DNA of 64,000 nucleotides from Dactylorhiza incarnata (taxonomy: Eukaryota > Streptophyta > Magnoliopsida > Asparagales > Orchidaceae): assembly GCA_033032865.1 (NCBI GenBank), contig JAWHQI010000099.1, forward strand, positions 5,445,501 through 5,509,500, read 5' to 3'. Numbering within the stretch: the first letter of the stretch is position 1; each line of letters begins with the position of its first letter. The notes beneath the pieces were generated by a model. That model ran no database searches. It was not told where the DNA came from and was given only the letters and a program-made list of their open reading frames with translations. The position numbers and the translations under genes are program-made. This document shows positions 23,911-36,454 of the stretch, piece by piece.

Positions 23911-24180
23911 CACTACTAGAAAATAGGCTTTTAGTGACGAAATATTTGTGACGAAATATTTTTCGTCACAAAAAATATGTTTTTTGTGACGAAATTAGAG
24001 GTTGGTCACTAAATAATAGTTTTCAATTAATTAGTGACTAAAATAAATGTTTGGTCACTAAAATATTTTTTTAGTGACCAAAATAGTATTTAGTCACTAA
24101 AAATTAATTTTTAGTGACCAAGTTATATTTCGTCACTAAATAATTCTATTTAGTGACGAAAATATAATGTGTCACAAAAA
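23911..24180 (+). repeat. Left terminal and subterminal array of CACTA B
   Basis: Terminal CACTA followed by alternating TTAGTGACGAAA, GGTCACTAAA and TTTAGTGACCAA units. The end of the array gives way to a GC-richer CTCGACGACGAGCCC-type leader at 24230-24500, also seen, inverted and diverged, at 60050-60340. Confidence 0.9.
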
Positions 24181-27100
24181 AAGACAATTTATAATTTAAC
24201 ATTTGAGATCTCTCCATAAAATTCATTGAATCACGCGCGTATTCCATTTCGGCACCGCTCTTCCACAGACGAGTTCTAGCCCTAATTAAGCGATTTCCTT
24301 CAGCTCATCATTTTTCGCCTCTCGACGACGAGCCCTCTTTGTTCCCTCTCGCCGACGAGCCCCCTTCAACTCCCTCGACGACCTCCGCTCAATCCAACAC
24401 CTTCTCGATGACGACGAGCGCTCTCCCTCTTGACTACGTCCTCCGCTCGATCTGACAACACCAACCCTCTCGACGACGACAACCTCCGCTCGATCAAAGG
24501 GGTAAATAGATTTAATTGAAAATATTAGTCAGTACTAGATTAAATTGAAAATTTTTGTTACCTATAAATTGAACCTCATCTACTAAGCGAAAATTTATAT
24601 TTCATAACTTAGCTACAAAATAATTACATTTTTATACTTAATGACTCGGCTGGATTAGCGCCACCTTTTCTAGAAACTCAGTAGCCCCAAAAATAAAGCT
24701 TCTTATTTGAGTCTCGGCGGTATCTGAGTCACTCTTCTTGTACAATAAAAATGAAAACAAAAGAACAACAAATAAATTATGAAACCCCTAACTGATGATT
24801 TTTTTTAGTGACCAATTATATTATAGTCACTGTTAATAATATGTTAAATATTTTTTTCCAGTTTTTTAATTCCCTCGGTATAGACATTTCGACCAACGCG
24901 GCAACGCCTCTAATTTTACTTTCCCTCCTTCTTGCCATCGATCCTGAGGGCACGAATGCACGATCTCCTCTTCATTACCAACATTCCAGTACTTAGGGCA
25001 CGAATGAACGATCTCCTCTTCAAAGTTCTCTCCCGATCTTAACATTTCGCTCCGCGCCTCTTCTAGCCGGCATTCTCGTGCCCTAACAGAAGACGTTCTC
25101 ACGCCCGACCTCCCCCTTCCAGAAGCCTTCCGGTAAGCGACGTTCTCGCGTCCAATCTCCTTCCAGCGTCTCTTCTTGCCGGCGTTCTCGCCGGCGTTCT
25201 CGCGCCCGATCTTTTCTTCAAGTTGAGGTATTATTGCTAACTTTCTCTCTTTCAAAGTTTTAGGTTAAGCATTTCATTTGATGACATGGCCGGCCTGTTA
25301 GGGCTCTTCCCTCCGGTGTTCTAATTCGATTCAATCGACATTCTTTCACGATTCTTTCACCACCAACAAATTGTCGATCTTTACATTCTAACTACTGTAA
25401 AAAATCTATAGGAACTTACACTGTGCATATATCAATTAAGGTAGTACCCTCAACTTATGCATCTCATCATGTACTTTCGATAATGAATTTCTGTTAGGTT
25501 TACCTAAAATTATGGTTACCAAAATTTTCTTGGCATTCGGCAGCGGCATTGTACAGAGAAAGAGTGATGTATATGTGAAACTCCTTCAAGCAGGTAGATA
25601 GATCCACTCCCACTTACTGAATACATTGACTTCGGTTTTGATTGCCAAATGACTGAACTAATTTTGTAGAAACAATGACATAAAGATCCTGATTCTTTGA
25701 CTGAAATGGTGAAAATGATGTTGGCATTTAAATTTCTACTCGGAACGCACACTGGCAAATTCAAATTAGGTAAGTACCCTAAACTTATGCATCACATCCT
25801 ATGCTTTCGATAATGAATTTGTATGGAGTAATTGTAATTTGTGTGTGCTTACTTTCTTCAGACATCATAAATATTTTAATGATGGTTACTGGAATTGATT
25901 TAAAATTAACACTAAATCATTAAGTTCTGTAACAAAATTTAACACTTTGAAATGCAAGCGTCCGATGAAAGTAGATTGTCGAGCAATAGTCGACAATCCA
26001 TACCCATGTCGACAATTAATGATCAACAAACTAAATAATTTTTGGAATCTAAATTTTTGGAATCTTGCCACCTCATAATTTCTCTCTTTATGAGATGATT
26101 AGGAGTATTTTTTGGCCTATGAATCTGCTTTAACATCAAACATAATTTCTGATTGATCAAGAGGTAAATTTAATATATAAATATATATGCATGAGAGATG
26201 CATTTCCTGTCTTATGAAGGGGTGGATAGAAGCTATGTATCTCCTTTGAGCCTAAATGTTGACTTGAAGGTCGGTCAAAAATAATATCAGCAAAACCAGA
26301 TTATATGTACACTGCCTTATTTTAAAGTTAAGCTGTCAAAAGCTTAGAAATCAAATTTGAACGTATACAATCACCACCCTCAATAGAACACTGGGTGTAG
26401 AAGATTGTGATAGTTTTTTAGTTAAAAAAATAAGATTTTGACTACAGCCTCGTTTCGTCCAAACCAAACGGTGGAAAAAAAGATAGAATAAATGCATACG
26501 AACAATTTAAAAAAATTTAAATGTAAATTTATGTAACCATGAGTACATATAGTGACTAACAAATTTTTGAACACTGATAAAACTAAATTAATTTCATGTT
26601 TTACCAAGTTTTGGATTCAGACGAAATAATCTGAAATGGTAGATTGAACAAAACAGTTTGGTTCAACTTGTTAGTTTTAACCATCTAATGTAAATTAAAA
26701 AAAAAATCCTCTTACCACCTATGTCTCTCGTAACTTTGTTTTCAAATTCCGGTTTTTGAGTGGTAACATGTCATATTATCAAAGTCATATTAACATGTCG
26801 TATTAATAGTTATTAGTACGATAAACATTTTATGCAATTATCAAAGTCTATGCACAATTCTGCAGTGTGAAATTACTGGAAGGCGACACCATAATCATGG
26901 GCTCTAATTGAAATTAATATTAAAAAAACATTCTTGAATTTTTTAAATGTTATCCTACCAACTAGAGAAGATAAAGATGGTCACACTACTTGAAATAAAG
27001 AGGATTAATTTTTTATCAATAGTTGTTATTTATGCAGACCCACCGAGTTGAATCAGAAATGCGGCGAGGGAATTACCACACTACTTGAAATAAAGATGAT

Positions 27101-28384
27101 GAGAATAAAACTAGCCTTTCTTCAGCAAGGGACCACTTCTTTCCGTTCTTTTCATGAGAAGTGCCATTAGGAACACCCTTAAAAAATGTAACCAAATAAA
27201 AACAAGTTAGAATTTAAAGGAACTAAAAGGATAAACACCAAATTTGGTCGAAAACTGCACTTACCATTCTGTTGCGCCTTCCACTTGATTGATGTCCCAG
27301 CTATGTTAGTAGTTCAGCCGTCAAAGAACCTGCTTGTAGATGAGAAGATTGATGTTAGTAGCTATGTAAAAAAAGTAAATATATTCCATCTTCACTTTAC
27401 TGCCAAGAAAAACAACTATGAATAGATCGACATATGTAACTATTAATTTAAATGAACTTAATTTTAGTTGGGTCAAGTGACAATCATCAGAAAGACTCTA
27501 TTTGTAGATAAAATAATATTCTTAATAATGCAACATGCCCACCACAGAATATATCAATCAAAATTGGGTATTCCTATCAAGTCAATTAAGCAGAACAATT
27601 TCTTAATTAAGATGCTTCAATGTAAACCTAATTTTGACAGGAACTAAATGAAAGAGTAGTAAATGACTAGCTCTCCCAACTCCTCACAACCATCAGAAAA
27701 CAGTTAAATAAAGCAACTCAGAAATGTTTATACACTCTGTCTTATAAAATATAATTAGAACTTAGCTAACCTATGTAGACATAAGCAATCTTTTCCTATT
27801 AGATCGAATTGCACATAAATTTCCGCAGCACTTCATTAAAGTTCCTTAGGAGTTTTAGAAGTTGTGTCTAACAATCAATCATCATCATAATCTTCCATTC
27901 AATTTTGTCGAGACTTACCCGAGGTATTATACCTAAACAAGGCTAAATCATAATCATGCGATTTATTGTTTTTTTTTGCTTCATCTTTGGTGGAAACATG
28001 ATCATTATGGGCTTCAAGTTTATGGCTTCCTGTTTTGATTTATTTTTGTTAATTCATATTTTTAATTATGTGCATCATTTTTGTTACATTATGTAAAATG
28101 GTCCATAACACTAAGACTAATTTATGTCTCAATACTGAGAGAAGTGATTTATTTAATTTTTATCCTGTAACAATATCATGCATGTAGATCAAACTTCATC
28201 TTGCCCGTGATTTTATGAAGAAAATAGGTTCTTATGATTAAAGTAGAGAAATGTAAGCATGTGGCATCATTCAAACCCATATATATCATCATGAATATCA
28301 GTGTCAAAATTCTAAATTTGATCAATCACGTGAATTATTTTGCACTATTGGTATCAAGTTCTTGCTCCATATAGATTATAGACA
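24181..28384 (+). other. Interior of CACTA B, mostly unrecognised
   Basis: A leader-like GC-richer part (24230-24500) and a second GC-rich stretch (24890-25215) with recurring GGCGTTCTCG / GACGTTCTCG motifs. The rest is AT-rich with no open frame of note. No transposase similarity was seen. Confidence 0.5.
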
Positions 28385-28400
28385 ATGGTATTTATGATAC

Positions 28401-28456
28401 AGGTCACACACACACACACACACTCACACACACAGATATATATATATATATATATC
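28401..28456. repeat. (CA)n and (TA)n microsatellites
   Basis: CA repeats from 28404 to 28434, then TA repeats to about 28456. Confidence 0.9.
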
Positions 28457-28459
28457 TTT

Positions 28460-28740
28460 ATTTATGTGATCAGGTGGGAATGGGAGAAGCAGATGCAGCT
28501 CACTCAACAGAGGCATCAATTGAAAGAGATCAGATTCAAAAAAGAACTTGATCATGTTCACCGGCGACAGCATGATGAGTCGTCGTCGGCGGTAGCCTTC
28601 TGGATAACAATGCCGACCAACTCCATTTCTGCCATTATCTCACAATCGACAGTAGCACTGCATCAGAACTCCATAATTCTTGATGACACCTACCATGTCT
28701 CAAGAGTCCTCATCCAGGAGAAGATTGAGGTACTTTGAAA
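28460..28740 (+). other. Coding-like segment in CACTA B, unidentified
   Basis: A frame open through about 28738 encodes WEWEKQMQLTQQRHQLKEIR and then a segment with HDESSSAVAFWITMPTNS. Base composition is richer in GC than its surroundings. It lies 0.55 kb before the P450 fragment on the same strand and could be another captured exon. I do not recognise the family. Confidence 0.3.
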
Positions 28741-29293
28741 TTTTTGTACTTCATATGATATAATTAGGTGATCTAGTCATGAAATATGATTATTGATACT
28801 AGAAAATCATTAATAAATACTTAATGAATAAAACTATCTTTTTTGTCATTTGACTATGATTAAATAATATCCTCATGATTAGCAACAACAACACCAGGAA
28901 CTGGTGGAAAGAACAGCTGGTGCCGGCCTAGAAAATAGAATATGTCTGTGTGTATTTATATGAACTTGTATTGATCCAAATCAACTATTTCCAGAGAATA
29001 TATGTATGGAATTGAGGCACTGAATTAATAAATTAATCTCCCTTTTTTGTAGTTTAAATATTTTATTGATAACTTGGTTTGCATGCTAGAGCAGGAAACA
29101 CCAATCCCACATCCACAAGAGACAGAATGGCTAAAGTACTCATATTGGTCACCTCTCTTACATACAGGTCTTTCATTTCCTTTTCCCTCTAGATCAAGTA
29201 GATGATTTTACAATTATTTCTATGTATTTATCATTTACTATTGGTTGATGCTATTTTTATGTAGCTGCATGTCTTAATGTGGATGAGTTGCAG

Positions 29294-29473
29294 ATGGAGA
29301 TTATAGATGGCCGGAGGGAGGGGATGGAGATCGGTCGGAGTTGGTCGTACGGGATAGGGCTCCTCAGGAAGTTGCTCGCCGAGATACAAAAAGAAGGTTG
29401 CGTTCTGTTACAACCTTCAACTCATGATGGACAAGTGCAAGACCTTCGCCGGCCATGAGACCTCGGGCCTGAG
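29294..29473 (+). pseudogene. Captured cytochrome P450 fragment (CYP72 clan, CYP735A-like)
   Basis: Directly after an AG splice acceptor, frame 1 reads MEIIDGRREGMEIGRS and then a SYGIGLLRKLL stretch. After a frameshift near 29405, another frame reads MMDKCKTFAGHETSGL. AGHETS is the I-helix oxygen-binding motif of P450s, and the order matches the exon around the I helix in the CYP72 clan; the wording is closest to the cytokinin hydroxylase CYP735A as I remember it. The piece lacks the heme-binding Cys region and is frame-broken, so it is not an enzyme. The retained acceptor shows it came from genomic DNA, not from an mRNA copy. Confidence 0.8.
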
Positions 29474-29754
29474 AACTTTTTCTTCAGTATAGATATTTTT
29501 TCAATGTATATAGTTTAATTATTGTTGAAAACAATATTACTTTGTATTGAGTGGTTTGGGCTATCTCCCACCCTCTTTTTTCCTATTAATAAAATAACTT
29601 ATGTTGAACAAACTTCTATTTGCGATTGAGTATTAAATTTATTTCTGTATTTGACCGTCTATAAGTGAATTCTAATGAATAGCAAATGAAATAATTATGT
29701 GATATTTTTTGAGGAATTAAATAGAATTTAGTGATAAGAAATGTTAAGTGTTCT

Positions 29755-30170
29755 CTTTTGGTGACCAGGTATTTCGTCACTAAAAGTACACTGTAGTGAC
29801 TGAATTAATTTGGTCACGAAAACTTTATTTAGTGACCGAATCCATTCAGTCACCAAAACTTCATTTAGTGACCGAATTATTTTGGTCACAAAAATCGTTT
29901 AGTGACCGAACCAATTGGTCACTGATATTACATTTAGTGACCGAATCAATTTGGTCACCAAAACAGTTTTTTAGTGACTGTAATTATTTTGATCACTAAA
30001 TATGTACAATTAGTGACGAAAATCTTTTTGGTCACTAATTACATTTAGTGGCGGGGCTATCGTGACCATCTCGTGATGGACTGGATTTGGTCACTAATTG
30101 TCTTTAGTGACCAAAATCCAATCTTTAGTGACAAAAATTTTCGTCACTAAAAGTCAATTTTCTAGTAGTG
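29755..30170 (+). repeat. Right subterminal array and terminus of CACTA B
   Basis: More than a dozen TTAGTGACCGAAT, TTGGTCAC and TCGTCACTAAA units, ending TTTTCTAGTAGTG. Density and spacing differ from the left array, as is usual in En/Spm elements. Confidence 0.9.
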
Positions 30171-30173
30171 AAT

Positions 30174-31637
30174 ACTAAGGCTCAGTTTGGCATGGTGGTC
30201 GTGAACGCCATGGTGAACTGTCGTTCACGAACTCCCGACCTCACCTAAGGAAACTCATCCTCTTCTATGTTCAAAACTACTGTGCATCAAAACAACTACT
30301 AGACCTAGCAATTTATATGTCCAAAGTTCCATAAACTCGATGATCTAAAGTTCCTTGATGCTTGTAATCAGTAACTCGGCTAGAAGTGAAGATATGCATC
30401 AAGGGGGCTAATGATGAAGCAAAAAATGTAGCATGCCAAATATAGCTTGATTCAAAATATTAAGGCAGACCTCAATACAAAACATCTGAATATTTTAATG
30501 TAACAGCAGAAATAAAATCTCCATAGTTGTTAAAAAAATCTTAATCTTTGACCGTGAAGAACTAGACTACTAGAAAGAGAGCACAATCTTCTTTTTATTT
30601 TTAAACCCTTGATGCAAACACTCAAACCTCAAACCACAATCTCGTAAAAAACACAAGAAACAGGAAAAGTGAAAAACCTGAGCATAGATCTGTCGGTAGA
30701 AGATTTGGAATAATATATATCAAGATCAACCCCGTGCATCCTTTAAAACCAAAAATGATAAAAAAAAAACCTGAGCGTAAAATATTATGCCTTCAATGGC
30801 GTCGCGCAGGCGCACGAGACAGGAAAAGTGAAATACTCAACTCGACGGCGTCGCCCAGTCGCTGTGGTCAGCACTCCATTCGACGACGTCGCGCACTCCA
30901 CAGTCTACTCGACGGCGGCGCAGAAATGCCCCATTGCATGCAATATCAATGTACTAAAGTTGACACAAATGCATCCGATTAATAGGTTTGGCACAGTGCA
31001 AGTCTTATAAGAGCACTAATCATAAACGAGGATACATAAAAATGAGGGACTAAGACAGTCAAGATAAATCTTATTGCAAGTTGGTACTCCTAAATAAAAC
31101 TGCCAAGGTGGGCCATGGATTCAATCTTTGTTCATCTGGTCTTCTGGTTAAGGCTTGAGGCTTCATATAGGCTGGCTCCAGGCTTCAGGAATATCAGCTG
31201 TTTTAATTGGAAGGAAAGGTAGCAATGGGTCAAAAAAAACATGAGCATTATAAATCTAATGTAGGTGGGTTGGGTGGACTAGTGAAATAAGCTGTCAAAA
31301 TATGAACCAACTGATCAGCAAACCTATAAGTAATTCTGTTTATAGGTAGGAAAATGTAAAGGGCAGTGGTCTACCTGCAGGCCCTATTCGGGGTACCCTA
31401 GTAACCATAATGTTTCCCATGAGAAACGAGACTTGGCCAGATAACCTGGTAACAGAAACTTAGTTAGGTACATAGAGGAAAATTTTACACAAGAAAAAAT
31501 GAAAAATCAATTGATCGACCATAGTAAGAGGTATTATATCAAATACTAAACTTTAAACAAATTTATAACAACATTTAACAATAGGGCCTTTCAACATACA
31601 ATGCATAGGCCAAAAATTGCACTTGATCAGGAGATAC
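30174..31637 (-). other. Interior of outer CACTA relic, no gene recognised
   Basis: It starts with a small hairpin zone (30183-30235, GGTCGTGAAC / GTTCACGA). GC-richer stretch at 30780-30930 repeats CTCGACGGCG-type motifs. Otherwise AT-rich without recognisable coding content. Confidence 0.4.
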
Positions 31638-32190
31638 CTAAGAAACTTTCTGCTTATCCTGAAGCAATCGACTGAAGCCAACTAGAAGCATAACATGTCC
31701 TCCTAACAGGAAGTAGCTCCCTGTGGGGGCAATAAACACAGACCAGGAACACAAACTTGATGCAGCATCGAGTTCACCAAAAGTTGGAACGGATAAGCCA
31801 TGTTGTTGTCGATGGAACTCAATGTTATCGACAACAGCTTCGACACCATACGAGAGGACAAGATCAATACATGTCGACAGAAATAAACGGAAGAACATTC
31901 TGCGAGCATCTCTCCGATATCATGTTATACCTAATGAAGTCCAAGGTGAATGGTAGCAGGTTCCCCCTCTTTTGGTTTCCAACTTCATACTCCTCCAAAA
32001 CGCCCAAGTGAAGATACACACCACCACCATAATCAAGTGATATAGTCACCAGCAGAGGAAGAACAACATGCGAAAGTGATCCAGGAAGGTAAAATCATTA
32101 TGCAGCTTACCATTTGTGCCCTCATTTTGCAGCTTGCATGAGATGTCTTTAGCCTCATATATTTTCCTACACCGTAACAATAAGAACACA
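31638..32190 (-). other. Coding-like fragment, membrane-protein-like, unidentified
   Basis: On the minus strand one frame reads RMFFRLFLSTCIDLVLSYG and then EFHRQQHGLSVPTFGELD and a hydrophobic stretch; another overlapping frame reads DYGGGVYLHLGVLEEYEV. Composition and hydrophobic segments suggest a broken membrane-protein gene fragment. A possible exon end with a GTAAGC donor lies near 32112. It could be captured by the outer CACTA element or belong to it. Family not recognised. Confidence 0.35.
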
Positions 32191-33027
32191 ATATGATATC
32201 AATTCATTAAAATTGGAGACGCATTACTTAGAATCTGGTTGGAGAAGTTGTACTTCAGTCTCCTAGAAATAATTATGAAATAGAAAAAAATACCAATAGA
32301 AAATGAAAAGCTTAACTGATACGGCAATGCTAGGATGCCCACTGTTGATGCTTTCCAATGAATTGTTGTCAAGCCCATTCCTGGAGCAATATAAGAACAA
32401 GCATTTAAATAGATTATGAAATTTTTCTCCATGCAAGAATGTAGCAGATCAATCTAATGAGAGACTTTCAAACCTGAAATTTTTCAGAAACAATACAAAC
32501 CATACTTCAATGATCAAATATGAAATCTGAAGCAGCATTGACCGCGGACCAATTTGAAATCAGAAAGAAAAGTAAGCGGAACATAATTTTCGAAATCTGC
32601 ATTCGCTGGAGTGGACAGTTTACAGGTTACGCATATAATAAAAGTAGGGAATTACCAATAAAGCAGCTTGTTAAGCTCGCAGAACATCAAATTTTGCACC
32701 TCACTTCCTTATGTATGTTTTAATAAAATCAATAGTAAGAGTACATGCGGTGCAGGTTACGCATATACCCCAAAAGGTGATATGAAAATTGAGAAAATAA
32801 AGATATTGGTACGGTGATGATGTGTCATACTTAAAATTAATAAAAGGAATAGAATAACAAGTAACATAAGCAAACTCACATTGAACAAACACGAAAATAT
32901 ATAATGTTTGGAAAAAAAGTAATGCATGAATTTAGAGAAGTGAGCAAATTTTAAAATATGTCAATAATGAAGGTAAAAATTAAGTTGAAGATGATGTCAT
33001 CGCTCGTCATAACTAGCCAAAGATCCT
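32191..33027 (-). other. AT-rich interval, nothing recognised
   Basis: No frame, repeat or transposon terminus stands out. It lies directly downstream of the broken transposase gene. Confidence 0.4.
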
Positions 33028-34850
33028 CTAGCTAGTGTTGTCCATATGATCCTCTAGTTCTCTTTGTTCTATGAAGGCCATCCTTCGTGCCTCCATTTGA
33101 TCCATGCGTGCCTCTCTTTGCTCCATTCATGTCTCTCTTTGAGCCATTCTTTCCTCCATTTCTTGAATACGTGTAGTCATCTCTGCTTTTACTTCAGCTC
33201 GTACTTGTGCTCGGAGACGTTGTCCATTAGTACTTTCACGGTCCAAAGGTTTTGGTCCTGGCCCCTTTCCAGGAATATAACCTGATCGTTTACCAAGTAC
33301 TATTGTGTAGGCTGCTTCTGTAGTCAATGTGTCTTCTCCTTTGTCTATTTTTTGTTACTCATGAAGTTCCAAAAGTTTATTGTATACCTCCTTTGCAGCT
33401 TCATCCGTCCACTGATTTTGTTTCCCTTTCCTATTTTTCTCCCACAATCGTACGCATATAGGCTATTGTTGTTCTTCATGTGTAACTTGTTTCTACATTT
33501 AGAAACCAATAAGACATAAAATTGAGGTATACTGACTATTTGAAACAATGTCATAATTATATACATCTTTAAAATCTTACTAGTTCATGTACTGTTCGCG
33601 CAATAGACTTTGTGCCAACATGAGAATATATTTTTTGTTGACTCCTATTTCTTTTGTTCACATCACTAATCTTCTGCAATGAATCAATTAGAAAATAAAT
33701 ATGTTAGGAATGTTTAATTTAACAAACTAATTTGTAGATAACAAATAAGAAAAATTAATGTGTATGTTTTCTATACCTTGAACCCGGCGCTTCCCCAATA
33801 ACCAATTAGCCAACTCCATTGATCAAGATTGATTTCTTTAGGGCAATGATCACGTCTTTGTGCATCAGGTCTCTATTTTAAATAATGATCGCTAGGCAAA
33901 CGAGCACGCCAAACATTATAGATTCGATGAAGTGAAGATATAAGGTCATCAATGACCTGATTCTCATTGAGGAGACTGAATTCAGACTAAAAACAACATA
34001 ATAAAATTAAAATACGAATTCATAAAAGAAAACAACTTGTTCACTTCATATAATTAATTGCAACAACTTCATTATTACATAGATAATGTCAACTATTTTA
34101 TCGATTATATCGACTGGAATATGAGCCCATTTCTCCACATTCAAAGGAGCATATAGCCTTACAATGCGCCCACTCCTTGTGATAAGCTCTTGAGATCTTT
34201 CACCAACTATTCTGCGAAGGTCCGCGGGAATCTGAACTTCTACCTTTTCCGTACAATGATATTTTCTCTTAGACCATCCAATCCCAGTGGTCGGACCACG
34301 TGTTCTTTTCTTAATTTCACATGTACCTATTGATTGACATTGCAATGTTAAAACACTTAAAAACATTTAATTTAAATAAAAAAAATGTAAGTTGTAGCAT
34401 CGATATTTCCATGCCTGAGATTTGTTGAATCTAAATGTACACGATCAGCATCAAGCTCGATACGATCAAGATCATGCCCAACCTCATTTGCATTCCCCTC
34501 TTCATTTATCAAATCTCTATCCAACTGAAGTGATGAATGTGGGTGTATTGGTGGATGATGGTAGGATGTAATACTTGTAGGTTGTGTTGCTCTTTCTTTT
34601 ATAGATTGCGCTGTATCTACTTTGGTAGATTGATGCGCTTTATATTTTATATGTTCACGTGTTTTTTCATTTTTATTATCCTGATGATTAAATGAACTAG
34701 CTAAAGAACAAATATGTGCTGCAGTGGTTCGTGGGTGAAATTTGGATGAGTTAGTTTGCCAATCAAGTGGATCAATGAGATCCATCCAACTCTTATCAAT
34801 TGATGTAAGTTGGTTGTCATAGATCATTCAGATCCATCCAACTCTTATCC
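33028..34850 (-). pseudogene. Transposase_24 (Ptta/En/Spm) family gene, broken
   Basis: Five exon-like segments with splice ends: about 34850-34372, 34326-34079, 33986-33777, 33673-33581 and 33492-33028. They encode, in order, an acidic N-terminal part opening MDKSWMDL, a segment with RGPTTGIGWSKRKYH and RSGRIVRLYAPLN, a segment ending in the WSWLIGYWGSAGFK motif, the KRNRSQQKIYSHVGTKSIAR motif, and a C-terminal part with YTIVLGKRSGYIPGKG and a Met/Arg/Glu-rich coil. This order is that of plant Transposase_24 (PF03004) proteins linked to CACTA elements. In-frame stops lie near 33875, 33466, 33356 and 33106, so it is dead. The boundary of the first exon is uncertain. Strand fits the outer CACTA relic. 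Confidence 0.75.
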
Positions 34851-35359
34851 ATTGCACTGCAAGATTAGAGGAGAGAAAAAGATAATTAGAATTTTAGGTC
34901 ATTTTTATATATTTTTAAATTGCACCCTAGAAATTATTTTAACCATGGAATATTACATTTTAAAACAAGTAAAATAGGCTCTAATCTGACTCAGTTGCCT
35001 CACCTACCTAATGAAACTATTTGAACTTTATAAATTAATAAAACATTATTAACCATTTCAAATTCTTGTACATTTCACATAAATAGTGTTTTTGGTCAAA
35101 GCTCTTGGAAAAAAAAACAAGTGGTTGCCCGCATGTAGACCAATCAGCTCGTGCCGAGAAAATGACATCGATAGTGTTCATCATGAGGAAGGAAGTAGAA
35201 GGAATTAGATCTTGACGGACAAGATAGACAACGACAAGTTGGATGAATTGATATCAACAAAAATGAAAGACAAATGATGAGACAATTTCATGTGGCTTCC
35301 GGAACATGTTCCTATAGAAAATAGCTTGTTTACATAAAGTTTTATTTGTTTTTGCTACT

Positions 35360-35363
<4 letters not shown>
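34851..35363. other. Interval upstream of the Transposase_24 relic
   Basis: AT-rich, no gene. Probably 5' region of the broken transposase gene in the outer CACTA element. Confidence 0.4.

Positions 35364-35446
<83 letters not shown>
35364..35446. repeat. (TA)n microsatellite, Tat insertion site
   Basis: About 41 TA units immediately left of the Tat LTR at 35447. TA repeats also abut the right LTR (43375-43382), so the element inserted in the tract; the ATATA duplication is therefore not diagnostic by itself. Confidence 0.95.
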
Positions 35447-35451
<5 letters not shown>

Positions 35452-35694
35452 CGGCTCGCTTGAGTGCTCTTGGTAGACCGATCGACTTGAACCATCTTAG
35501 CTCTGAAGCGAGCCAAGCGCGCTAACAGTTAATTAGAGATTCGTTGAGTACACTGAGACTTTTTAACGTGAAAAACTCGGAATGGGTAAAAAACCACGCG
35601 GCCAGAGCTGTGCCGACCAAACTTCACTATCTTCTGAGGGATTACAGTCAGGTACTTAGGGTTCGAGCGCGACAGGTCGCCGCTCGTTACAATA

Positions 35695-35728
<34 letters not shown>

Positions 35729-36249
35729 TTCCGAAGGTGACATGCCACCTCTCAGAAAACTAAGTCATTTTTCCTTCTGAGAACGGTGGAGAACAAAAGT
35801 GAGAATGCTCGGGAGAACAAAAGTGAGAATGCTGAGTCGCCTTTCGGGAGGAAGAAAATCTTCAAGTCCACGAAGGAGATCTTCAAGTGCAGAATGAGAT
35901 CTTTAAGCGCCGAAGGAGAATTCCGAGGAAATCTTCAATGGAGCTCTTCCGGGTGCAGAAGGCAAGGTCCTCTCAAATAAAGGTTCTGGGCTCCTTTTAT
36001 AGCTTTGGTCGGGAGTAGCCCGGTAATTTTGCCGACGTAACCACCGTAACCACCTGACGGGCGAATCACGCTGGCCAATTTGGAGCACACAGATCGCTAT
36101 TTTTCATAAATGACCGTCTCGCCCTTCAGGCAGTTTGGACAGTTCGGGCAGTTCAGACAGCTTTGTTGAAGGTGAAAAAGGCGACAAGCGGGTCCTGTAA
36201 TCTGAGAAATTAGAAAGACAAAAAGTGAGCGTGCCCGGAATATGGAAGT

Positions 36250-36329
36250 GTTCTGAGCGCGCTCAGAAGCGTTCTGAGCGCGCTCAGAAGCGTTCTGAGC
36301 GCGCTCAGAAGCGTTCTGAGCGCGCAATG
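36250..36329. repeat. 21-bp palindromic tandem repeat, nearly four units
   Basis: Units start at 36250, 36271, 36292 and 36313. Each full unit contains the perfect palindrome TTCTGAGCGCGCTCAGAA. The other LTR has only one partial unit (42754-42769). Confidence 0.9.
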
Positions 36330-36454
36330 AACATGGGAGCATTCTGAGCGCGCTAGGAGGCGTTTTGGGCGTAATCCAGAACCCAGAGTGCGCGCGACGA
36401 GTTCGAAGGGGGGGGGGGGATTTTCCCGAACCCCGTTACGGGGGAGCGTGACTT

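Larger units (their letters stand above)
23911..30170 (+). mobile_element. CACTA element B, non-autonomous, carrying gene fragments
   Basis: The left terminus is CACTACTAGAAAATAGGCTT and the right terminus read on the minus strand is CACTACTAGAAAATTGACTT; the match extends to about 32 bases with three differences. AAT at 23908-23910 and 30171-30173 is an exact 3-bp target duplication. Both ends have TTAGTGACC/GGTCACTAA subterminal arrays. No transposase was recognised in 6.26 kb. A cytochrome P450 fragment lies near the right end in the plus orientation. It must have been moved by proteins from another element. Confidence 0.93.

Noticed and set aside
35442..35446. ATATA target duplication of the Tat element as strong proof of boundaries
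   Set aside because: Both flanks are TA microsatellite, so identity there is trivial; the boundaries rest on LTR alignment instead.
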